Shown here piece after piece: positions 59,324 to 64,000 of a stretch of DNA of 64,000 nucleotides. The DNA lies in contig NZ_JAFEWC010000001.1 in assembly GCF_017355875.1 (NCBI RefSeq), positions 248,001 to 312,000 on the forward strand. The letters are read 5' to 3'. Each line of letters starts with the position of its first letter. The stretch's first letter is position 1. The stretch comes from Aridibaculum aurantiacum. GTDB taxonomy: Bacteria; Bacteroidota; Bacteroidia; Chitinophagales; Chitinophagaceae. The notes under the pieces were generated by a model. That model was not told the DNA's origin. It did not search any database and was given only the letters and a program-made list of their open reading frames with translations. A program made the position numbers and the translations under genes.

Positions 59324-59996
59324 AGGAGTACCCGGTAAGAACATAAAGCTGCTGAATGGCAGGCCGCTCATTCATTATACTATTGAGGCTGCACTGTCAT
59401 CTTCCCTGCTCGACAATACCATCATCAGCACCGACAGCGAGAAGATTGCAGCTATGGTAAAAGGTACAGGTGTAAAGGTGCCATTTATTCGCCCGGCTAA
59501 TCTTGCACAGGACAATACACCTACCTTTCATGTTATTAAACATGCTATCCAGTTTTTCGACTGCCTTGGCGAAATGTATGACAACGTGGTATTGCTGCAG
59601 CCCACTTGCCCTTTCAGGGAAATGGGATTTGTTGATCGTTGTATAGAGCATTTTGTGGCTACCGGGGCAGATAGCCTTGTTTCGGTGCAAAAGGTGCCGC
59701 ACCAGTACAACCCGCACTGGGTGTTCGAGCCAAATTTAAATGGGTTTCTGAAAATTGCCACAGGCGAAGAAAAGATCATCCCTTCGCGGCAGCAACTGCC
59801 AGATGCCTTTGTACGCGATGGCAGCGTATATGTTTTTAAAGCGGATAGCCTGCGTCACAGCCACAATATGTATGGACACAACATAGCCATGTTGGAGTCG
59901 ACATCGCCTTATCATGTAAATATTGATACGCCTGCTGATTGGGAAGTTGCAGAAGCACTGGCAGAGGCTATTCATGCCCGAAGCTGTATGCAGTAA
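59283..59996 (+). CDS. neuA: Acylneuraminate cytidylyltransferase NeuA
   Basis: 237 residues from the ATG at 59283. It begins MKNLCIIPARSGSKGVPGKN with the nucleotidyltransferase P-loop-like signature, then LNGRPLIHYTIEAAL, VVLLQPTCPFREMGFVDRC, DSLVSVQKVPHQYNPHW, and RDGSVYVFKADSL near the C-terminus. Activates the nonulosonic acid as CMP-sugar for transfer to glycans. It overlaps neuC by 41 bases. No transferase or transporter for the product is in the window. Confidence 0.92.
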   Translation: MKNLCIIPARSGSKGVPGKNIKLLNGRPLIHYTIEAALSSSLLDNTIISTDSEKIAAMVKGTGVKVPFIRPANLAQDNTPTFHVIKHAIQFFDCLGEMYDNVVLLQPTCPFREMGFVDRCIEHFVATGADSLVSVQKVPHQYNPHWVFEPNLNGFLKIATGEEKIIPSRQQLPDAFVRDGSVYVFKADSLRHSHNMYGHNIAMLESTSPYHVNIDTPADWEVAEALAEAIHARSCMQ

Positions 59997-60001
59997 AGTC
60001 T

Positions 60002-60766
60002 TTACAGCTGCCCACCTTTGTACAGGTCAATTACTACTGCAGTCAGGTTGAAGGCAAAATGAAAAAAGATGCCATACCACAACGTATTGTACCTGCGCCT
60101 GAGATGACCAATAAAGAAGCCGAATGGCACCAGCCACACCAGCGACAAAAGGCTTAGGTGCATAATGGCAAAAAGAAACGCAGTGACCGCCACCACCAGC
60201 CTTTCATCTAAAAAGTTTTCGCAATAGTTGTACATAATGCCGCGGAAAGCTACTTCTTCAAAAATGGCTGGTATAACTGCTATGCTGTAGATCATAGTAG
60301 CCACGGGGAAAAAGTACAGCTTGTACGCGTTAAAATAGTTCACATCGGCTCCAAAAAAAGAAACATTTACCTGCCGCATCGTCACATTTACTATACACGA
60401 TGCTGCTGCTGCAAATATGATCACGCCCAGGAAGACCTGCCACTTGAAGTTGTTGAACCTGAGAATAGGAAACAAGGATTTCCTGTTTCTCCATGCAAAA
60501 TGAAGCGTAACAGCGGCAAGCGCAATTTCTATCCAGAATAGCCTGTCGTAGCTATCAAACCAGCGGGTGTGCTTTACCAGCAGGCAGATAAACAGGTAAA
60601 TGAAGTAGAACAGGAATACCTGCCGCAGCGAAAAGTTATTGAAGATGTTTACCGTTACCACTTGCTCGTTCAGGTGAGCACCACAGTTATAGCAATAGTG
60701 GTCACCGTCCTGCACCGAATGCTGGCATTCTTCGCATGTGTGTGGTATGGTCAGCTCTTCTTCCAT
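60002..60766 (-). CDS. CPBP-family membrane protease with N-terminal zinc ribbon
   Basis: 254 residues from the ATG at 60766. Residues 10-30 form a zinc ribbon (CEECQHSVQDGDHYCYNCG). Then about seven membrane helices carry the CPBP glutamate motif IFEEVAFRG, the FLFAIMHLSLLSLV His, and FFHFAFNLTAVVIDL. CPBP (Abi/Rce1-like) proteases cleave within the membrane. Its start follows the stop of the upstream zinc-ribbon membrane gene by 2 bases, so the two are coupled. Confidence 0.9.
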   Translation of the reverse strand: MEEELTIPHTCEECQHSVQDGDHYCYNCGAHLNEQVVTVNIFNNFSLRQVFLFYFIYLFICLLVKHTRWFDSYDRLFWIEIALAAVTLHFAWRNRKSLFPILRFNNFKWQVFLGVIIFAAAASCIVNVTMRQVNVSFFGADVNYFNAYKLYFFPVATMIYSIAVIPAIFEEVAFRGIMYNYCENFLDERLVVAVTAFLFAIMHLSLLSLVWLVPFGFFIGHLRRRYNTLWYGIFFHFAFNLTAVVIDLYKGGQL

Positions 60767-60768
60767 TC

Positions 60769-61353
60769 TTAGTCTTGCAGTACGTCTGCTTTGTAAGCAG
60801 CTTTTACTCCTCTTGTAATATAGTACAACAATGCAAGTTGTGCGACAATTGTATACCAGCCAGAAGTGCTGCTGAATAAACGTGCAGCTTCTGCCCACGT
60901 ATTAATGGCTATCAAAGTGATCATGATCAGGAAGCTGATGAGTAGCGAAGTGAAAGGCTTGAATAAGCTCCACGTGCCTAAGCCAACAAACAGCAGCGAC
61001 ATTACCAGCAGCACCATGCAGCGGATCATCCCTGGAGAAGCTTCAGTAGCATAGAACAGAGCTGAAAATGCGCAAAAGGTGGCACTAACATAAAGCACGT
61101 TTCTTGCGCTCAATACTTTGCTGTAGCAACCACGCAGCATGCGCATTCTTTCCTTGCGGCGGTTGTTAAAAAGCTGCAGGTGCTCCTGGTAGCACTGTAC
61201 CGGGTACCCGCAGCCTGTGCAAAAATTATGATGAACGCCATTTACCCGAAGGCAATGGAAACAGATAACAGGTAAAGCCAAACGTTTTTTAGCAGCAGGC
61301 AATGGTTGCCATTTTACGGCAGCTGTAAGTACTGAATGTTGAAGATTAGCCAT
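60769..61353 (-). CDS. Zinc-ribbon membrane protein, hypothetical
   Basis: 194 residues from the ATG at 61353 (a GTG four codons upstream is possible). N-terminal zinc ribbon ICFHCLRVNGVHHNFCTGCGYP near residue 30, a helical linker (EHLQLFNNRRKERMRML), then about four membrane helices (ALFYATEASPG, MVLLVMSLLFVGLGTW, LLISFLIMITLIAI, YTIVAQLALLYYI). It shares the Cys2-Cys2 ribbon plus membrane architecture with the CPBP protein encoded next. Function unknown. Confidence 0.7.
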   Translation of the reverse strand: MANLQHSVLTAAVKWQPLPAAKKRLALPVICFHCLRVNGVHHNFCTGCGYPVQCYQEHLQLFNNRRKERMRMLRGCYSKVLSARNVLYVSATFCAFSALFYATEASPGMIRCMVLLVMSLLFVGLGTWSLFKPFTSLLISFLIMITLIAINTWAEAARLFSSTSGWYTIVAQLALLYYITRGVKAAYKADVLQD

Positions 61354-61442
61354 AGGTAATTGCACTTGACAATGTCAATGCAAATATTTCACCAAAGCTT
61401 CTTCTGCAGATGAGAACTTGTTGTTTTTCAATGGAACAGGTG

Positions 61443-62939
61443 TTACCTGCTGCCTGGCCTCAATGGCAGATCGCGTTTTAGCATCTCATCCTTATTGGCC
61501 ATAAGCCATGCAGTATGAAACACCAGCCTTGCGCGCTTGCTCATCAGGTCAAAGTTTATCTTATCAATGGTGTCAGTAGGGCGATGGTAATCAGCATGAA
61601 CACCGTTGAAGTAGAAAATGATCGGCACGCCATGTTTGGCAAAATTGTAATGGTCGCTGCGCTCATAGAAACGCTGCGGATCGTTTCCATTGAAAGCACG
61701 ATCAAGTTGCAGCCCTACAAAACGATTAGCAGAGTCAGATAGTGGTGCCAGTTCAGTGCTCAGCCTGTCATCGCCTATCAGGTAAACATAATTCGCAGAG
61801 TCGCCTTTGTAGTTGGGCGTTATCCTGCCTATCATGTCGATGTTCAGGTTTACTGTCGTTTTATCCAAAGGAAAAATTGGGTGGTCGCCATAAAATTCAG
61901 AACCTAACAAACCCATTTCTTCACCTGAAACTGCCATAAATACCATGCTGCGGCGCGGCCCGCGGCCTTCAGCCTTGGCCTGGGCAAATGCTTCTGCTAT
62001 TTGCATGATGGAAACAGTCCCCGAACCATCGTCGTCAGCACCCGGGTGAATCACTCCGCCTTCCATACCAACATGATCGTAGTGCGCTGTCACCACTACA
62101 TATTCATCAGGTTTGTCTGTACCAGGTAATAGTCCAATAACATTGGTAGAAGGAAGACGCTTCGTGAACTTCACCACGTTAAGCTCCATATTGGTTTTGT
62201 AAGTGCCGGGAATTACCGTCTGCAGGTCTGGTATAGAATCTACTTTTCTCTGAAGAATAGACCCTGCAACCGCTGGAGAAATGTATAGCAGCGGAAGTGA
62301 GGCTGCGCGTTTTTTCAGGTATGGTCCTCCTGCAGTTTGCGCAGGTGCAACAAACGGAAATGCTTTTGAAACGACAAATAAACCACGTGCACCATTGTTG
62401 CGTGCATTCACAGCTTTAGACTGGAACTGCATAGCCTGCTGGCGCGGCGTAAGCTGGCTACTGCGTGCAGGACTTCCTTCCAGCACCATTACCCATTTGT
62501 CCTTTACATCCAATCCCTGGTAGTCGTTCCTGGAACTATCGTTGAGGCCATAACCGGCAAAAACAATTTCACGCGCATCCATATACATGGTAGGCAGCGA
62601 GTTGAAATTGAAAGAATAATCAGCCTGCCTTGCCAGCTTTTGTTTGTTTACGGTGAAAGAAACATCAAGCAGTGTATCTACATGCAGCGGGAACACCATC
62701 TGGTAACCACCAGGTGTTCCGGGAAGCAGGCCGGCACTTTTGAAGTTGTTTTCAATGTATGCTGCTGCCAAACGCTGACCGTGCGTACCTGATTCCCTGC
62801 CTTGTGTTTCAGGGCCGGCTATATAATTAAGTTTCTCCCGCAGGCCTGCAGGCGAGATATGTGTTTCGTAACGAGTGGCAGTTTGTGAAAAAACCTGCGC
62901 TGAAATAAGTAAGGATACAACTGGTAAAAGAAGTTTCAT
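61443..62939 (-). CDS. M28-family secreted metallopeptidase
   Basis: 498 residues from the ATG at 62939, giving a signal peptide (MKLLLPVVSLLISAQVFSQ). A PA (protease-associated) domain occupies roughly residues 130-270. The M28 dizinc site follows: VVTAHYDHVG, HPGADDDGSGTVS (Asp bridge), SGEEMGLLGSEFYG (Glu-Glu), NIDMIGR, and SDHYNFAKHG. Periplasmic or extracellular aminopeptidase, probably scavenging peptides. RpiB gene lies 13 bases upstream. Confidence 0.93.
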   Translation of the reverse strand: MKLLLPVVSLLISAQVFSQTATRYETHISPAGLREKLNYIAGPETQGRESGTHGQRLAAAYIENNFKSAGLLPGTPGGYQMVFPLHVDTLLDVSFTVNKQKLARQADYSFNFNSLPTMYMDAREIVFAGYGLNDSSRNDYQGLDVKDKWVMVLEGSPARSSQLTPRQQAMQFQSKAVNARNNGARGLFVVSKAFPFVAPAQTAGGPYLKKRAASLPLLYISPAVAGSILQRKVDSIPDLQTVIPGTYKTNMELNVVKFTKRLPSTNVIGLLPGTDKPDEYVVVTAHYDHVGMEGGVIHPGADDDGSGTVSIMQIAEAFAQAKAEGRGPRRSMVFMAVSGEEMGLLGSEFYGDHPIFPLDKTTVNLNIDMIGRITPNYKGDSANYVYLIGDDRLSTELAPLSDSANRFVGLQLDRAFNGNDPQRFYERSDHYNFAKHGVPIIFYFNGVHADYHRPTDTIDKINFDLMSKRARLVFHTAWLMANKDEMLKRDLPLRPGSR

Positions 62940-62952
62940 TGGTGCGTTTTGT

Positions 62953-63405
62953 TTAGCAAGAAATTTTGTCAACCCGTCCCTGGTGTCTGCCACCTTCAAA
63001 ACGTGTTTCTATAAAATGGTCAACCATCTGTTTTGCTTCATCCAGGCTTACAAAGCGAGCTGGTATACAAAGAATGTTGGCGTTGTTGTGTTGGCGTGCG
63101 AGCTGCGCTATTTCGATCTTCCAACAGATAGCAGCACGAATTTTTGCATGTTTATTGGCTGTAATGGCTACACCATTGGCACTGCCGCAAACCAGGATGC
63201 CGAAGCCTGTTTCTTCACTTTCTACACTGCTGGCTGTAGGATGTGCAAAATCAGGATAATCTACAGAATCAGGAGAATGGGTTCCAAAATCTGTTACCTG
63301 TAGATTCTTTTCCTGCAGGTAAGCTTTTAAGGCCTCTTTGTATTCGTAGCCTGCATGATCGGCGCCGATTGCTATAGGTTTTTCCAGGTCGAAATGTAGG
63401 TTCAT
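62953..63405 (-). CDS. rpiB: Ribose-5-phosphate isomerase B
   Basis: 150 residues from the ATG at 63405. RpiB/LacAB start PIAIGADHAGYEYKEALKAYL, DFGTHSPDSVDYPDFAHP, GFGILVCGSANGVAITANKHAKIRAA (substrate loop), and RQHNNANILCIPARFVS. Interconverts ribose 5-phosphate and ribulose 5-phosphate. A separate ribose-5-phosphate isomerase A elsewhere is possible. Length normal. Confidence 0.94.
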   Translation of the reverse strand: MNLHFDLEKPIAIGADHAGYEYKEALKAYLQEKNLQVTDFGTHSPDSVDYPDFAHPTASSVESEETGFGILVCGSANGVAITANKHAKIRAAICWKIEIAQLARQHNNANILCIPARFVSLDEAKQMVDHFIETRFEGGRHQGRVDKISC

Positions 63406-63496
63406 TAAAAATTTTATTAAAGCGGCAAAGCTACAATACAAAACCATCATGCCATACCACCACATTGATGGGCGGAAACAGAAAGTTTATAAAACA

Positions 63497-63523
63497 GGAA
63501 AGCACCCAAATTGAGGTGCTTCC
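63497..63523 (-). terminator. Hairpin after the T9SS-secreted protein gene
   Basis: GGA-AGCACC (63497-63506, one bulged A) pairs with GGTGCT-TCC (63515-63523), 20 bases past the stop on the minus strand. The following tail is TGTTTTATA, so moderate strength. Confidence 0.5.
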
Positions 63524-63543
63524 ATTGAACCATGATTGCTTGC

Positions 63544-64000
63544 TTATTGCTTCATGAATTTCGTTGTGGTCCTGTTGTCGCCATTTTCCAATATCAACAG
63601 GTAGTTACCTGGAGCCAGCCTGGTTATATCGGCATTGGTAATGGTTGCACCTTGCTGCACCTGGAGAGATGTAACTGTTCTGCCATCGGCTGTTACTATG
63701 CGCAGTGTAGCGCCAGAAGTGGCTTTAGCATGTGTTACCACCAGGTTGTTAGCGGCAGGATTAGGATATACAGCTAAAGAGAAGCTGCTCTTATTGTTAA
63801 TTGATATCGTTTTGCTGTAGTTGAACTTGCCATCTTTATCCACCACTTTCAGGCGGTAATATGAAATGCCTTGCAATGGTGCACGATCAGCAAATGAATA
63901 GTTGTTTACACCGATTGTATTTGCAGCAGCTGCATTACCTATTGCAGTAAATGCTCTTCCGTTAGCACTTCTTTCTACTTCGAAACGTTGCGTGTTTATT
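63544..64000 (-). CDS. C-terminal part of a type IX-secreted protein, cut by window edge
   Basis: The frame is open to the right edge (about 152 codons). Reading in from the edge: NTQRFEVERSANGRAF, then NYSFADRAPLQGISYYRLKVVDKDG (a fibronectin-like linker seen before sorting domains), then a T9SS type A C-terminal sorting domain: YPNPAANNLVVTHAK, ATLRIVTADGRTV, and APGNYLLILENGDNRTTTKFMKQ. The sorting domain directs export through the type IX secretion system and surface attachment. The N-terminal functional domain is outside the window. Confidence 0.93.
   Translation of the reverse strand, partial: INTQRFEVERSANGRAFTAIGNAAAANTIGVNNYSFADRAPLQGISYYRLKVVDKDGKFNYSKTISINNKSSFSLAVYPNPAANNLVVTHAKATSGATLRIVTADGRTVTSLQVQQGATITNADITRLAPGNYLLILENGDNRTTTKFMKQ

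Noticed and set aside
1-64000. tRNA genes, rRNA, CRISPR arrays, insertion sequences
   Set aside because: No cloverleaf, T-loop consensus in a gap, regularly spaced direct repeats or transposase frame was seen. A tRNAscan or Rfam search would settle small RNAs.

Overview
The window looks like a chromosome segment of a member of the Bacteroidota, most likely family Chitinophagaceae or a close relative. The signs are: a type IX secretion sorting domain at the right edge; YceI/DUF5777/c-type cytochrome, DUF2911, DUF2807 (GIN) and TonB C-terminal-domain proteins; two-component propeller/Y_Y_Y sensor kinases with LytTR regulators; a methionine synthase split into two genes; and several perfect or near-perfect matches to the Bacteroidota -7 promoter element (TAnnTTTG). 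Shine-Dalgarno sequences are mostly absent. I see no rRNA, tRNA, CRISPR array, prophage or transposase. Most of the window is ordinary chromosome; the accessory features are small.

Layout. 1-9.9 kb: recA (cut by the left edge), an esterase, a GNAT acetyltransferase, a small membrane protein, an outer-membrane barrel, an erythromycin-esterase-like protein, a compact ergothioneine unit (egtB-egtD plus a DUF427 gene), and a NarL-type response regulator/kinase pair behind a membrane protein. 9.9-13.6 kb: a short hypothetical gene, a strong candidate small RNA (about 10472-10572), and a CheY-like regulator followed by a multi-PAS kinase. 14.0-17.8 kb: a four-gene biosynthetic cluster with overlapping genes (UbiA prenyltransferase, type III polyketide synthase, methyltransferase, FAD oxidoreductase). 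17.9-26.3 kb: acidic protein, response regulator, OMP, OmpA lipoprotein, superoxide dismutase, tadA, aldehyde dehydrogenase, exonuclease III, LOG-family protein and glutathione peroxidase.

26.4-31.7 kb is the most unusual part. The two halves of methionine synthase are separated by a tiny cassette: one PD-(D/E)XK-type gene (GxxExxY family) bounded within 2 nt of its start and stop codons by imperfect inverted repeats built from a CAC(A/T)AAG-like unit. Related arrays lie outside the whole metH locus and directly upstream of a second orphan PD-(D/E)XK gene (Uma2 family).

31.7-39 kb: a long leftward gene set (OB-fold protein, two haem c lipoproteins, YceI, DUF5777, YceI, then a LytS-type kinase and LytTR regulator) that looks like an envelope or respiratory unit with its own two-component system. 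39-50 kb: recR, an Ig-like lipoprotein, a UvrD-type helicase fused to a nuclease with possible Fe-S cysteines, a TonB-domain protein, peptide and AbgT-type transporters, ACP phosphodiesterase and DUF2911. 50-64 kb: asparagine synthetase, a trans-sulfuration enzyme, a GIN-domain lipoprotein, an FAH-family hydrolase, a neuB-neuC-neuA-like nonulosonic (sialic/legionaminic) acid operon, two zinc-ribbon membrane proteins (one a CPBP protease), an M28 peptidase, rpiB, and the C-terminal part of a T9SS-secreted protein cut by the right edge.

Themes: oxidative-stress and redox protection (superoxide dismutase, glutathione peroxidase, ergothioneine), sulfur/one-carbon metabolism (metH halves, trans-sulfuration, ergothioneine), and envelope biology (YceI/DUF5777/cytochromes, OmpA, nonulosonate, T9SS).
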